A stretch of 64,000 nt of DNA from G963664835 sp965220775 (GCA_965220775.1 OZ244845.1:1054001-1118000); one strand, 5' to 3'. Shown: positions 1 through 10,074, counted from the first letter of the stretch. Numbers and translations: made by a program. The notes: a model not told the origin generated them from the sequence alone.

Positions 1-1094
1 AGACCGACGACCTCGCCGTCTTCGTCGAAGCTGTAGTTGTCCCCGATAGCGCCGCTCCAAGTGACCTCGTACAAACAGTCTCTGAATCCGTCTGCATCTT
101 GATCGTCGTTAGTCTTCTTCAAACACTCGGCGGCGATGTATACGTCGTCGTAGGCCGAACCTAGGTACCAGGGCAGCGTGACATATTCGTAACGCTCCTT
201 GAAGTTAGCCAGAACTTCCTGAGCTCTGGAATTAGCCGGGTCGAGGTCCGCCAAGATCGCTTTCACGCCGGTAGCGGCATCGCCGGCGATTTCGAGGGCT
301 GTAGTACCCACTGGCACTATGTCCGAGTATATGGGACCCTCGTACCCCAGTTCGCGGGCTTGCTTGAGGATAGTGCCGCCCGCGAATTCGGACTGGGAGG
401 CGACGTGGAGCGCGTCCGGCTCCTCGTTGAACAGCTTCGTCAATTGGGTCCTGAAGTCGGTGGCGTCGGAGCCGTACCGCTCAGCGGCCACAACTTGCCC
501 GCCCCGCTTCTCGAACTGTGCGACCGTAGCCCGCCTAACTCCCTCCGCGTAGTCAGTCGTCTCGGTGATCGTAGCCAGTTTGCGGATACCATCAGCCCAC
601 AGCACGTTGCCACCGTCGATGCCAACCTGGGCATCACTCATTGCCGTCCGGAAGATGTAGTCCCCGGCGTTAGCGATATCCGGGTTGGTTGCTAACCCGG
701 AGAAGAGGACTACACCCTCCTCCTCGGCCAGTGGCGCGGCACCCAGCATTGCGCCACTACAGGAGGTTCCGAGGATGATTTTCACGCCGTCCACGTCGGT
801 CAGTTTGTTGTAGGCGGTGATCGAGTCCTGCGCATTGCACTTCGAATCTTCGACGATGAGCTCCAGCATTCGCCCATTGATACCGCCGGCGGCGTTGATC
901 TCATCCACAGCCATCTGCTTGGCTTGAACGGCCACGGTCCCATAAGTTTCGCCGGGGCCGGTGACCGATTCCATAACCCCGATCTTAAAGGGTGCCTGTT
1001 CTCCCACTCCAATAGCGTCACAGGCCGTCGTCGCCAGCAGTAAAACAGCCACCAATCCAAAAGATACTATCCGTTTCTTCGACAAAACTCGCAT
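1..1094 (-). CDS. ABC transporter substrate-binding lipoprotein, LivK-like (3' end cut by window)
   Basis: The reading frame starts at an ATG whose complement is at 1092-1094 and stays open to base 1, giving 364 codons with no stop, so the C-terminus lies outside. The N-terminus (MRVLSKKR, then a hydrophobic run to ATTAC) is a lipoprotein signal with Cys at about residue 25. The mature part begins FKIGVMESVTGPGETYG and continues with AVDEINAAGGINGR, the signature of the periplasmic-binding family 6 used for branched-chain amino acids, amides or urea. Lobe-2 features (GSDATDFRTQLTKL, LPWYLGSAYDD) follow in the expected order. It should capture ligand outside the membrane for a Liv-type ABC transporter, whose permeases and ATPases are not in view. 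The ligand cannot be told from sequence. An AGGAGGA-type ribosome site lies just upstream. Confidence 0.9.
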   Translation of the reverse strand, partial: MRVLSKKRIVSFGLVAVLLLATTACDAIGVGEQAPFKIGVMESVTGPGETYGTVAVQAKQMAVDEINAAGGINGRMLELIVEDSKCNAQDSITAYNKLTDVDGVKIILGTSCSGAMLGAAPLAEEEGVVLFSGLATNPDIANAGDYIFRTAMSDAQVGIDGGNVLWADGIRKLATITETTDYAEGVRRATVAQFEKRGGQVVAAERYGSDATDFRTQLTKLFNEEPDALHVASQSEFAGGTILKQARELGYEGPIYSDIVPVGTTALEIAGDAATGVKAILADLDPANSRAQEVLANFKERYEYVTLPWYLGSAYDDVYIAAECLKKTNDDQDADGFRDCLYEVTWSGAIGDNYSFDEDGEVVG

Positions 1095-1299
1095 AACATC
1101 CTCCTCTTCGACGGATTCCCTGTGACCTGTACCCGGCCTCAATATTATCCTTATGTTCGGTCCGTTAGTAAAGGGTCGAACGAAGGAAACCTATAATCCC
1201 GGTATTGCTGGGCTGCGGGGTGAGTGGGGCGCGGCGCTCGACCTTGAGCGTAGTGGATCCGCTGAATGCTCCTTAAATCCGCCCGCGCAGCGGCGGTGC

Positions 1300-3915
1300 C
1301 TACATACAGCCGGGAAGACCGCGAAAGACGAATCCCCGAGCGGTCAACTCGGCGAGCACCATTTCCAACGCCGCAATTGTCTGCTGTCGATCACCGCCTC
1401 CGTCGTGCATGAGGAGAATCGCGCCGGGCCGCGCGTGCGACAATATGTGCTGAGCAATCTGATCTGCTCCTGGTCGGCGCCAATCCTGTGGGTCGACATC
1501 CCACATGACGATCTTCTTTCCCATCTCCGCCGCAATAGAGGACGTACGCTCATCGCGAGCGCCGTACGGAGGACGAAGGCAGCGAATGGGATCGACTCGA
1601 TCACCGGCGGCCGCGTGGATCGCCTCGTCGGTACTCACCACTTCGGATATGAACTCGTCCCGGGAAACCTTGGTGAGCCAGACGTGACTGGCCGTGTGGT
1701 TTTCAATCTCGTTGCCCTGTTGAACGGCGGCGGCCACCACCTCGGGAAAGAGCATCACCTGACCACCAAGTACAAAGAACGTGGCGGTAGCATCGTAGCG
1801 CGAAAGTAATTCAAGGACCGAAAGCGTAAAGCTCGGATGAGGACCGTCGTCGAAAGTGAGGTAGGCGACCGGTTGTCCGGCCTCCGTGTGGGCCGGCCGT
1901 GGCTCAGCGACGGTTACCGGTGCCATGGCCGCTACCGGCGGCTCAGCGCTTGCCTCCTCGAGCGCGCTCCAGGTTTCAAGGTCAATCACGCCACTCGGCG
2001 AAAGCCCTCGCTCGTTCTGAAACCGCACTACCGCCTGCCGCGTCGCCTCGTGATAGGCGTCGAAATAGCGTCCCGGATCGCTGAATTCGAGCGCACGAAT
2101 CCGCGCAAGCCGATGATGCACGGCCTTGACAAACCCCCCGCGGTCGCCGGTTCCGATCACCTGGCCATCTGTGAAGAACGTGTCGGGAGGCCCCGCCGGC
2201 GGCGTCTCAGCGTCCGGCGATTCCGGCGGTGTGCCAGGAGCTTCCTGAGCTTGGTCGAGAAATACGCGGCTCGTCGCATAGAACGAGTCGTCGGGCGCGA
2301 GCTCGGCAGCCAGCTGCATGGCGGATCGGGCTTCGGCAAGGTTGTCCGGTGACGCGAGGGTTAGGCCCAGCGCGCGAATCGCATGAATGCTGGCGCGTTC
2401 TGGATCGACAGCAAGGGCCCGCTCGGCGTAGTTCAACAGCTGGACCGCCATTGTCGATAGGCTCTGTTCAGCAGCCGTGCCCACGATGAGGGGACCGTCG
2501 AGCGCAAACGCATCGGTTGGATCCAGCGCCCGCATGAGATCGACAGCAGCCTCGTACTCGCCCGCGAAGACGCTTGTCAACAACGGTTGGCCAGGAGAGC
2601 CCGCGTAGGCGAGCCGCGCCGACGCCACTCGATTAATCAGAATCGACAGCCAGCGAATCTCGTCGTTCGACGGAGCTCGGGTGGAGGCCAAGGATGCCGC
2701 TTCGGCAGCTTGCCTCCAGAGGTCGGCTTGGGCCAGCGCCACGGCGCGATCTGCCTGTTCCCGAACGGTGTCGGGCAAAGCCAGCGCCGGCGCGCGCAAT
2801 AGAACAGGGACGAGCCGCGAGCCGTCCCAGCGGTACACGGTTTCGCGCTTGAGTTCGGTGGCGCAGGCGTAGCAGAAGATGTACGGATTGGAGTCGTTGG
2901 CGACGACCTCCAACATGCCATCTCCATCCAGGTCGGCGAGCTCACCGGCGGTTGGGCGCGCGCTGATCAAGCTGAGTGTCGTGGTCAGCGCCTCGCCGTC
3001 GAAGCCAATGAGATCGAGGGTTCCAGCATGGGCGCCAGTGCCGCCCGTAACTGCAATCCAAGCTGTTGGTTTGCCGCTGGGCGGCCGCCAGCCGGTTTGC
3101 AGCAACTCAGGACGTGTTCTTTGTGGCGCCGACTCGATTTCAACGCGGTCGATCTCCAACCATTCGCCTACAGAGGGAAGGCGAAAAGCCACGACGATAT
3201 GGAAAAAATTGATCACTTCATCCGAGGACGTGATATGCGCAGGCTGTGGGCCATTCGTGACCGCAACCCAGTACTCGCCCATCGAATCCGAGAGGTTCAA
3301 AGGAAATACGTGTACCGGCTGTGCATCGGCGGAGGGGAAGTCTAGCCGTATTCCGGCTTGAACGATCTGGCTAACCTGCTCCGCGAGCTCTTCCTCGGAA
3401 GGTTCAGGTACTGTCTCTTCGGTTGGAATCGCAGTTGGAGCCACTGGACTCGTCAGGGGAGTTGCAGTTGCAACCTCCGTAGGCGATGGGCTATGTGTGG
3501 CGGTCGCAGTTGCAACCTCCGTGGGCGAAGGGCTGGGCGTGGTGGTAATAGTCGCAGCCACTGTGGGCGAAGCGCTAGGCATGGGAGTTGCGGTCGCGGT
3601 CTCGGTCGGCGACGAGCTCGCTTCAGGTGTAAAATGAATGGTCTCAGTTGGAGAGGGGACGGACGTCGGGGTTGGGTACGTCGCCACTGGAATGGGTTCC
3701 AATTGATCTGTGCGTGGTCGCGCAGTCGCCGGGGATTCGGTCGCCACCACACTCGCTGCGGTCGAGTCACCCACACCCACCGGCGCCGGCGTAGTAGTAG
3801 CCACAACCTGCCGTGATTGAGTTGTCGCGGCGGGACCGATTGGGGAAAGGTCGCACGCCGCCAACATCGAAGGCAACAAAAGGAATACCAGCGCCGTCAA
3901 CAGCCGATGACTCAT
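1300..3915 (-). CDS. Large lipoprotein with peptidoglycan-binding and polysaccharide deacetylase (NodB) domains
   Basis: I take the ATG at 3915 rather than an upstream TTG (3966), because it places MSHRLLTALVFLLLP...LAAC at the very N-terminus, a lipoprotein signal with Cys21; length 871 aa. Residues about 35-190 are a Pro/Thr/Ser linker with repeated SPSPTEVATAT units, then a beta-rich part containing DLDGDGMLEVV (FG-GAP-like calcium loop), an alpha-helical TPR-like stretch, and a PG_binding_1 domain (TRQAVVRFQNERGLSPSG). Residues about 683-871 are a NodB domain with all motifs: TFDDGP, NHTASH (metal His), RPPYGA, WDVDPQDW and LLMHDGGG. It probably removes acetyl groups from peptidoglycan or another surface polysaccharide while anchored to the membrane. 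No obvious operon partner; the next minus gene is 360 bp upstream. Confidence 0.88.
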   Translation of the reverse strand: MSHRLLTALVFLLLPSMLAACDLSPIGPAATTQSRQVVATTTPAPVGVGDSTAASVVATESPATARPRTDQLEPIPVATYPTPTSVPSPTETIHFTPEASSSPTETATATPMPSASPTVAATITTTPSPSPTEVATATATHSPSPTEVATATPLTSPVAPTAIPTEETVPEPSEEELAEQVSQIVQAGIRLDFPSADAQPVHVFPLNLSDSMGEYWVAVTNGPQPAHITSSDEVINFFHIVVAFRLPSVGEWLEIDRVEIESAPQRTRPELLQTGWRPPSGKPTAWIAVTGGTGAHAGTLDLIGFDGEALTTTLSLISARPTAGELADLDGDGMLEVVANDSNPYIFCYACATELKRETVYRWDGSRLVPVLLRAPALALPDTVREQADRAVALAQADLWRQAAEAASLASTRAPSNDEIRWLSILINRVASARLAYAGSPGQPLLTSVFAGEYEAAVDLMRALDPTDAFALDGPLIVGTAAEQSLSTMAVQLLNYAERALAVDPERASIHAIRALGLTLASPDNLAEARSAMQLAAELAPDDSFYATSRVFLDQAQEAPGTPPESPDAETPPAGPPDTFFTDGQVIGTGDRGGFVKAVHHRLARIRALEFSDPGRYFDAYHEATRQAVVRFQNERGLSPSGVIDLETWSALEEASAEPPVAAMAPVTVAEPRPAHTEAGQPVAYLTFDDGPHPSFTLSVLELLSRYDATATFFVLGGQVMLFPEVVAAAVQQGNEIENHTASHVWLTKVSRDEFISEVVSTDEAIHAAAGDRVDPIRCLRPPYGARDERTSSIAAEMGKKIVMWDVDPQDWRRPGADQIAQHILSHARPGAILLMHDGGGDRQQTIAALEMVLAELTARGFVFRGLPGCM

Positions 3916-4277
3916 CTTGAGCAATGGCAAAGTCGCACACCTGCGGTTGCCCGGGGTCACGGCCAATTCACCGAACGAAATCAGTCACGCATTCCGCAAC
4001 GCCCATGACGGATGCGCTGTGCAACGGTGGATATGCGCCAACCCAGGCATTAGTTGGATCATAATGTGGAAGGGAGGTGCTCCGGCCTAATGGAGCAAGC
4101 GCGGTTCAACCGTCGTGGCTGAACCCGGCCACGTAGCGTTCAGTTCGTATATACGACCTTGCAACTATTAGGTCAATAGAAAACTCCAACACATTTGGCG
4201 CGGGCGACGGTTCGGGTCTTGTGTAAGCAGGGACTGTGGGGTGGGGCTCGATATCCGGCCTGTTGGCCCCGATTTCC
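3916..4277. other. Intergenic, no gene seen
   Basis: Between two minus-strand genes. It should hold the promoter of the deacetylase lipoprotein. I see no convincing -35/-10 pair, hairpin with T-run, or conserved short frame. Confidence 0.5.
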
Positions 4278-7200
4278 TCAGTTCGTCCGAGAAAGCGTCT
4301 CGAACCAGCGCCAGGACAACAGCGAGATGACGATCGCTCCGATCAACGATCCGGCCAACGCACCGGCGTAAGCCTGGTCCAAGCCGCTCCCTATTAATCC
4401 GGGCACGATCATGGCCGCAGTGGCGAAGACCACGAGCGCTGGGCGGGACCGGAGGACCCAGGCATAGGCGACCAGCAGGAAGACCCCGCCGACCAGACCT
4501 GAAATCACCCACGAGATCACGTCTTCCGGCACCTTCCCCGGCGCCAGAAGCATCCCCACAAGCATCAGCAAGGCAGCGCCCATGACTCGCCGGCGGGACC
4601 ACTGTTCGGTCAAGACATTGACCGACGTGATGACCAACAACGCCCCCAACGTCAGCATTAGATACTGCGCCACCCGATCGAGAGCGGCTCCCAACAACGG
4701 CACCACGGAACTGGCCGGACCATACGCGGACCAGTCAGGAAGCGAGCTTCCGAAAACGATCCCGACCAGCGCCACGCTCCCAAGAAATCCGAGGCCGAGC
4801 GCCAGTCCAGTGAAAATGGCGATCATCCGGCTGGACGGATGCCGACCCGCCGCGAGCGCGTGGGTAAGCCCGGCCAACAATCCTAGCACCGCTGCGGCGA
4901 TACCTCCGCCAACGAGTCCGCCCACTAGGCTGATCCCAATTTGAAGCGGAAGTGGTTGCGCTGTGGATGTCGCGTTCATCAAAGTTGGCCAATCGTTGGC
5001 CAGCGACAGAACGGAGACGGTAAAGGCAAGAACGCCAATCTCCAATCCCGCCCTTACGTTGAATTGTCCACGGGTCCAGCGAATCACGGCTCCAGCGGTG
5101 CCGGCTAAGAGGACGAGTCCCAGCACGATGCTCGATAATGTGAAGGCTATAGATAACGTCTCGCGCCGCTGGTTCTCAGACCGGCGCCATTCCTCCGGCA
5201 GGTGAAAATAGCGACGCGTATCGACGATTTCGTCGCCGGCAAGCTCTACCGCCACTCTCGGCTCACCACCTTCAAGGTCCGCAATCTTCTCGTCACGGAA
5301 AGTGAACGTCCAGTCAGTTCGCTCCGGAAGACTCGAAGACTCGGCCGAAACCTCGCGCAGGCTCGCGGCGCGATCCGGCGGCCCAAGCGCCGTGCGGGCG
5401 AGCGAGCGAGCATTGTCTTCCGACAGCTCCGATCCAGCGGTTCCCTCGGCGAGACGATGCTCTCTCCGAGCAAGCTTTCCGTCTGCTCCGACCCAGACGA
5501 TGTGCTCCTCGGCGCGTGCAGCCACGTCGCCCTCGAAGCGCGCGTAACGCACTCGCCACCGCGGTTCAGGCAGATACTCGCCGAGCAACGTGCGGTAACG
5601 TTCGGCTCCCGATTCGCTCCAAACGAATCGGTCGGCGGCGTCGAGACGGCCCACCACAACGCTCAATTCTGTCAAGTCATCGGTGTCCACGCCTTGCGCA
5701 GCCAGCGCACCGCGCGCGACCTCAAGGGCCCGGCTGCGTCCCACCTCGAGAGACGGTGATTCGCTCGGAGTGGCGGCCGCGTACGCCCACAGCCCAAACC
5801 CAACAGCCGCGATGCCGGCGACCACCGGAAGTCGGGGCAGATCGAGCCGCTCACGAGGCATCGCGATCGTTGGGGATTCACCTATCTCCGGGTCCGGCGG
5901 CCTCCAAGCACGGTTCAGCAGCGCTGTTGGGGCCTCGATCCATCGTCCACCGCGAAGCCGAGCGCTGAGCACTATCCACAATGGCGTGAGGAGAATCAGA
6001 ACGAAGATGCCCTGGTCGACCCATACCCCCGGCGCCGACGACGCGAAAAGCGGCAGTGCAAACAGGACCGCGTCGAACGTAAAGTGCATGACAATTACCG
6101 GTAGCAGACCAAAGCGGAGATACAATAGGCCGAAAACCGTCGAGGGTACAATCAGCTCGATGAGTCGTGCGTAGGCTGGCTGCGTCGGGTAGGCTGCGTG
6201 GGCGGCTCCAAAGACGAGGATCTGCACTACGAATGCGCCTCCGATCCACACGCGGCGATTGCCGAATCGGTTGCCCAGCAGGGCGGCGCCAGCCAACGGA
6301 ATGGCCCGGAAGAGACACTCTTCCCAGAAGCCGGCTTGGAGCGAAATCGCTAGTGGGCCGAGCCACGGCAGCACGGTTGCCAGTGAGTCTGGATCCAGCA
6401 AGGCATCCGATGGCGACCACCATCCCAGGTATTCCTTCGCAATCCAGTAGAAGGCCACGACAAATGCCAGATCCACGCCGACCATCAGATACCCTGCCAC
6501 CGTCTGGCCCAATACCTGCCGTGACCGCGCGCCGTCGCGCGACCAGCAACTCCAGAACTGCACATGATGTGGAAATGCGCGTCTCGACAGGCTCTCGGCC
6601 GCCATAAACGACAGTGTGAAGACAGCGGTGAATGCAAAGAACCCGGCGACGAGCGCCGTCAACTGGCGAACGGTAAAACTGCTCTCAGAGAGGGCGGTAT
6701 CGTACCCCATCCATATCAGCGGCCACTGATTGAGGCCCGCTAGCAACTGAATTAAGGAGGCACCCGCCCCCCAGACGAGGGGACTTCGCCACAAGACCCA
6801 GCGCTGCCGCAACAGTACGAAGAGACCCACTCCGATTCCGCCCACGCCGTAGAGCAGGATCATGGCGAAGGTGCCCCCGATGGCAATCCCCGTGTTTGCC
6901 GATCGCATCTGTTCGTGCCGGCGGTCGAAGGCCTCTGGAACTTGCAGCAGGTGCGTGATCTCTGTCGTGCGATCGCCGCTCACGACGATACGTAGGCGAA
7001 ACCGACCTTCGCCGGCTCGCACGTCTTTGCGCTCATAGACAAACGTATGGTCGATCCGTCCGCCCGGCTGCTCCTTCTGTGACGACTCAACCGCATCGTA
7101 GCTGTCTAGCGCGACGTTCCAAGGGGCGCCCACGCTGTTCTCGGCGATGGTTCGGGCAGCGCCTGCAACGAGGGCGGCGCCGGGGGCGTCCTCGGACAGT

Positions 7201-7592
7201 CGCTCACGAAAGCCGTAGGGAGTTCCGTCGGGCCGAAACCAGACCGCCACCTCCCGCACCTCGTCGCTGCGGAAGTTGCGTACCACCCACTGATAGGGAT
7301 AGTATGGGCCGTCCCGCATAAGACCCGCGAACGTCTCCGCACCACCCGCCTCCAGCTCCACGAAGCTCCGTACGCGATCGTCGACGCGGAAGCTTGCCGC
7401 CTGTCGATAGTCAGAAGGTCCCCAGCCGAATTGCTTCGCTAGGCGGCCGGCCTCGGACATTGCCGTCTCCCGATCCATCTGGAGATCGAGCTCGACGATC
7501 GAGAAGGCGCGCGGGACGTTTAGGACCGCAAACGTCGTGCACCCCAATGCGAACACGATGAACGCCGCCCAAAAAACAGGCCTTTGGAACAC
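4278..7592 (-). CDS. CPBP-family intramembrane protease with duplicated architecture
   Basis: 1104 aa, far longer than the usual 200-300 aa of the family. GTG start at 7592, preceded by a GAGGGAGG ribosome site about 7 nt away. Residues about 1-230 form an N-terminal membrane anchor plus extracytoplasmic PepSY-like region. Residues 240-545 form a polytopic membrane domain with the CPBP (Abi) protease motifs: EE424-425/R429 (EECLFR), F461-H465 (FGAAH) and H503 (VMHFTFD). Residues about 575-1104 repeat the same order, a soluble region then a multi-helix membrane block, but without the EExxxR motif. Related enzymes include the prenyl-protein protease Rce1 and bacteriocin-maturation or immunity proteins; the substrate here is unknown. 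Transcribed alone; the gene upstream on this strand is a pseudogene. Confidence 0.85.
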   Translation of the reverse strand: MFQRPVFWAAFIVFALGCTTFAVLNVPRAFSIVELDLQMDRETAMSEAGRLAKQFGWGPSDYRQAASFRVDDRVRSFVELEAGGAETFAGLMRDGPYYPYQWVVRNFRSDEVREVAVWFRPDGTPYGFRERLSEDAPGAALVAGAARTIAENSVGAPWNVALDSYDAVESSQKEQPGGRIDHTFVYERKDVRAGEGRFRLRIVVSGDRTTEITHLLQVPEAFDRRHEQMRSANTGIAIGGTFAMILLYGVGGIGVGLFVLLRQRWVLWRSPLVWGAGASLIQLLAGLNQWPLIWMGYDTALSESSFTVRQLTALVAGFFAFTAVFTLSFMAAESLSRRAFPHHVQFWSCWSRDGARSRQVLGQTVAGYLMVGVDLAFVVAFYWIAKEYLGWWSPSDALLDPDSLATVLPWLGPLAISLQAGFWEECLFRAIPLAGAALLGNRFGNRRVWIGGAFVVQILVFGAAHAAYPTQPAYARLIELIVPSTVFGLLYLRFGLLPVIVMHFTFDAVLFALPLFASSAPGVWVDQGIFVLILLTPLWIVLSARLRGGRWIEAPTALLNRAWRPPDPEIGESPTIAMPRERLDLPRLPVVAGIAAVGFGLWAYAAATPSESPSLEVGRSRALEVARGALAAQGVDTDDLTELSVVVGRLDAADRFVWSESGAERYRTLLGEYLPEPRWRVRYARFEGDVAARAEEHIVWVGADGKLARREHRLAEGTAGSELSEDNARSLARTALGPPDRAASLREVSAESSSLPERTDWTFTFRDEKIADLEGGEPRVAVELAGDEIVDTRRYFHLPEEWRRSENQRRETLSIAFTLSSIVLGLVLLAGTAGAVIRWTRGQFNVRAGLEIGVLAFTVSVLSLANDWPTLMNATSTAQPLPLQIGISLVGGLVGGGIAAAVLGLLAGLTHALAAGRHPSSRMIAIFTGLALGLGFLGSVALVGIVFGSSLPDWSAYGPASSVVPLLGAALDRVAQYLMLTLGALLVITSVNVLTEQWSRRRVMGAALLMLVGMLLAPGKVPEDVISWVISGLVGGVFLLVAYAWVLRSRPALVVFATAAMIVPGLIGSGLDQAYAGALAGSLIGAIVISLLSWRWFETLSRTN

Positions 7593-7821
7593 GGGCGCCT
7601 CCCTCTTTACTAACCGCGCCGTTCGTCACACCCTATCGGCATCACTCGTCTCCAGAACCTATCACACTTGAAGGAACCACTGGTGCCGTCCGTGATGTGG
7701 AAGAGAACTGTTCATCTGGTTCCACAACCCATAGAAAACCGGCAACCTCGAAAAGACAGAAACCGTGTCAATACCACTCTCCGTGTTCAAGGTCGAATCG
7801 GCCAATTCCTAGGTGTGGGCA

Positions 7822-8184
7822 TCAGAGTATCCCGAATGCCGACGTGGCGGTCCGCTTTCGAAGTGCCGATTGAAATTGATAGAGCTGTATGAGATTAGCG
7901 CACGTATCATAGAATATCGCAGTGCTCAAGGGTCCTGTTGCTGTTGGCTCAATCGTAAAAACCACGCCCAACTGTTTCAATCGTTCGTACTCTTTTGGGA
8001 TATCTTCGACGGCAAACGCCGCATGTGGCATCCTTTGCTCGAAGATCGCCGTTTGGTAAGTCTTGGCAACAGGGTCGTCGTTGGGTTCAAGAAGTAACTC
8101 GTTATCGTCTGGCTCTTCGGGCGACACAACAGTGAGGCATTTGAACTTCCCTACGGGGAAATCTTGTTTCTTCACAAACCCCAA
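7822..8184 (-). pseudogene. VOC/glyoxalase-family gene lacking its 5' end
   Basis: The 120-aa frame begins GFVKKQDFPVGKFKC and continues with LTVVSPEEPDDNELLLEP and MPHAAFAVEDIPKEYERLKQLG, which matches a common VOC (glyoxalase/dioxygenase fold) family from its second strand on. The first roughly 25 residues, normally holding the first beta-strand and a metal-ligand position, are missing: a TAA lies in frame four codons upstream of the TTG start, and the sequence from there to the halogenase stop (8236) encodes nothing VOC-like. I infer a 5'-truncated remnant, probably left by recombination at the end of the halogenase gene. Use of an internal start to make a half-domain is possible but less likely. 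The C-terminus (SALRKRTATSAFGIL) also departs from the family. Confidence 0.65.
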
Positions 8185-8235
8185 ATTCGTTTAACGAACT
8201 GTGATCTCTTCGCCACGGTCAGGCTAGCCAACCTC

Positions 8236-10074
8236 CTAGCGGCCGTGGCAGCGTTTGTACTTCCTTCCACTGCCACAGGGGCAAGGGTCGTTACGACCGG
8301 CGCGCCGCAGAGTGGCCAAACGTCCAGCGCGTTCTGCCTGCGGCTTGCGATGGGCCTGCAGGGGTCGAGACTGCACCGGCGTGATGATGCCGTCATCATA
8401 TAGCTTCCTCACCTCACGGAAGATTTGAGCGCCACCGACGCCGTTTCCACCTGTCAGCTCTTTCGCTATTTCTCTGACGGTCCGATTACCATCAATCATT
8501 TTCAGCAGAGGCAGCGTTGCCATGGGCAGGCTATGTCTTTGCCAAGTGACACCCTCGGCTGGCGCTCGATCAATCTGAATTCGCGGGGTTAGTTTGTTGT
8601 CGGTCACGTAGTGCACGCCCACAAATTGCCGGTAGCTAACACCGCTTGCGAGGCGGGGGCGGCTTTCTCCCAGATTTTCATATGCCTCCCAAAGCGCCTG
8701 ACTAGATCTGTCATCTCGCGGAGCCACAACTGATTTTCGGGCGTCCGTTGGCAATGCGCTGTCGAAGTTTTCGTACATGGTCTTCAGTTGAGAAGAGTGA
8801 AATCCGGCAAGGGGCATCAGGTCTGACTCATAGCCACCAGCCAAATAAATGAATGCCTGTCGAACGGACAAGTTTGAGGCCGGATCGACCAGCCCCTTGG
8901 CCGTGGAAAACCATTCTTTCTGGCTTCGATGGCCGAGATACCAATGCTCGGCCAATTGCAAGAACTTCGATGCTATAGCCTTGTATTCTTCTTCGTACCA
9001 CTGCATCGCCTGGCCGGTCAGGACGGAGTCGCTTAGAGAGGTGTTGATGGCAACCGCCGCACCAAGCGCGCCATTCATCGCCAAATGAACACCGGTCGAA
9101 AGAATCGGGTCGATAAATGCCGCGGCGTCGCCAACCATAAGGTATCCCGGTCCGTGGAACTTGCGGCAGATGTAGGACCAGTCGCTCAGGGTATGAAGTG
9201 ACTCAGACTCTATTTCGGCGCCTCTGAGCAGGAATGCGATCTCCTGCGTAGTATCCAGGCTGTGCCGGTAGAACCTGTACCTGCCTACCCTGTTGATCTC
9301 CCGCGAGGATGAACTATCGGTTACAAGACCAACGCTGTAACGGCCACCTCCAAGGGGTATGTACCAGATCCAGCCGGACTCAGTTGCTGCGACGAAGATA
9401 TTGCCGTTGTGCTTGGGATCGGGGTTCGGTACAAGGTGATCAAGGGGCCTTCCGCCTTGGAAATATCCATAAAGAGCGATGTTTCTCAATGATTCATTGA
9501 ATTCGCGGAGATCTAGACTGTTCCCCAGAAAACAATTCTGGCCAGTGGCATCTACGCAGAATTGACAACTGGCCACTTGTGGGATGCCTGCCTGATCCAT
9601 ATAGCTGACGTGCGTGGTCTGCTGCTCGTCTCGATCGATGCCCGTCGCGCGGCACCCTTCAAGGACTGTAGCGCCCGATTCCTTGCAATGGTCTAGGAGG
9701 ATTTTGTCGAACTTGGCTCGGTCTACCTGGAAGGAATGATCAATCAGACCACCTCGAGCTCGCATGTCTTCACTGAGCTCAATGAAATTGACTGACCACG
9801 GCTTGCGCGATTTGCCCCAGACGTAGGTAGCGCCGAATTTGGGTACGAAGCCGGCATGCCTGACTTTCTCAAGCACTCCCAGTCGCTTCATGATTGCGAG
9901 CGTGCCAGGAAGGAGGGACTCACCAACATGGTGACGCGGGAAGCTTTCCTTCTCCAGAACCAAGACCCGTCGTCCCCATTGCGACAGGAACGACGCGACG
10001 GTCGAGCCAGCGGGCCCGCCCCCTATCACGACCACGTCGTATACCTTCGACCTGGCAGTTGGTCCCTGAGACAT
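8236..10074 (-). CDS. Flavin-dependent halogenase-like oxidoreductase with C-terminal SEC-C motif
   Basis: 612 aa; ATG at 10074 behind an AGGGGGA ribosome site. Residues 1-60 hold an FAD-binding Rossmann motif (VVIGGGPAGST) and the stretch SFPRHHVGESLLP typical of flavin-dependent halogenases. W235-I-W237-Y-I239-P240 matches the WxWxIP motif that separates halogenases from monooxygenases. GDAAAFIDPILSTGVHLA (315-332) is the second FAD motif. The family uses reduced flavin, oxygen and halide to make hypohalous acid and halogenate an activated substrate such as a phenol, pyrrole or indole, and needs a separate flavin reductase, not seen here. Residues about 530-575 (IDGNRTVREIAKEL...EVRKLYDDGII) resemble a winged helix or PqqD-like fold, and the last 20 residues are a SEC-C zinc-binding motif (DPCPCGSGRKYKRCHG). 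The added domains suggest a protein-bound substrate or partner. Monocistronic. Confidence 0.82.
   Translation of the reverse strand: MSQGPTARSKVYDVVVIGGGPAGSTVASFLSQWGRRVLVLEKESFPRHHVGESLLPGTLAIMKRLGVLEKVRHAGFVPKFGATYVWGKSRKPWSVNFIELSEDMRARGGLIDHSFQVDRAKFDKILLDHCKESGATVLEGCRATGIDRDEQQTTHVSYMDQAGIPQVASCQFCVDATGQNCFLGNSLDLREFNESLRNIALYGYFQGGRPLDHLVPNPDPKHNGNIFVAATESGWIWYIPLGGGRYSVGLVTDSSSSREINRVGRYRFYRHSLDTTQEIAFLLRGAEIESESLHTLSDWSYICRKFHGPGYLMVGDAAAFIDPILSTGVHLAMNGALGAAVAINTSLSDSVLTGQAMQWYEEEYKAIASKFLQLAEHWYLGHRSQKEWFSTAKGLVDPASNLSVRQAFIYLAGGYESDLMPLAGFHSSQLKTMYENFDSALPTDARKSVVAPRDDRSSQALWEAYENLGESRPRLASGVSYRQFVGVHYVTDNKLTPRIQIDRAPAEGVTWQRHSLPMATLPLLKMIDGNRTVREIAKELTGGNGVGGAQIFREVRKLYDDGIITPVQSRPLQAHRKPQAERAGRLATLRRAGRNDPCPCGSGRKYKRCHGR

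Noticed and set aside
5202..5759. 185-codon plus frame inside the CPBP protease gene
   Set aside because: Arg-rich antisense shadow of a high-GC coding region.
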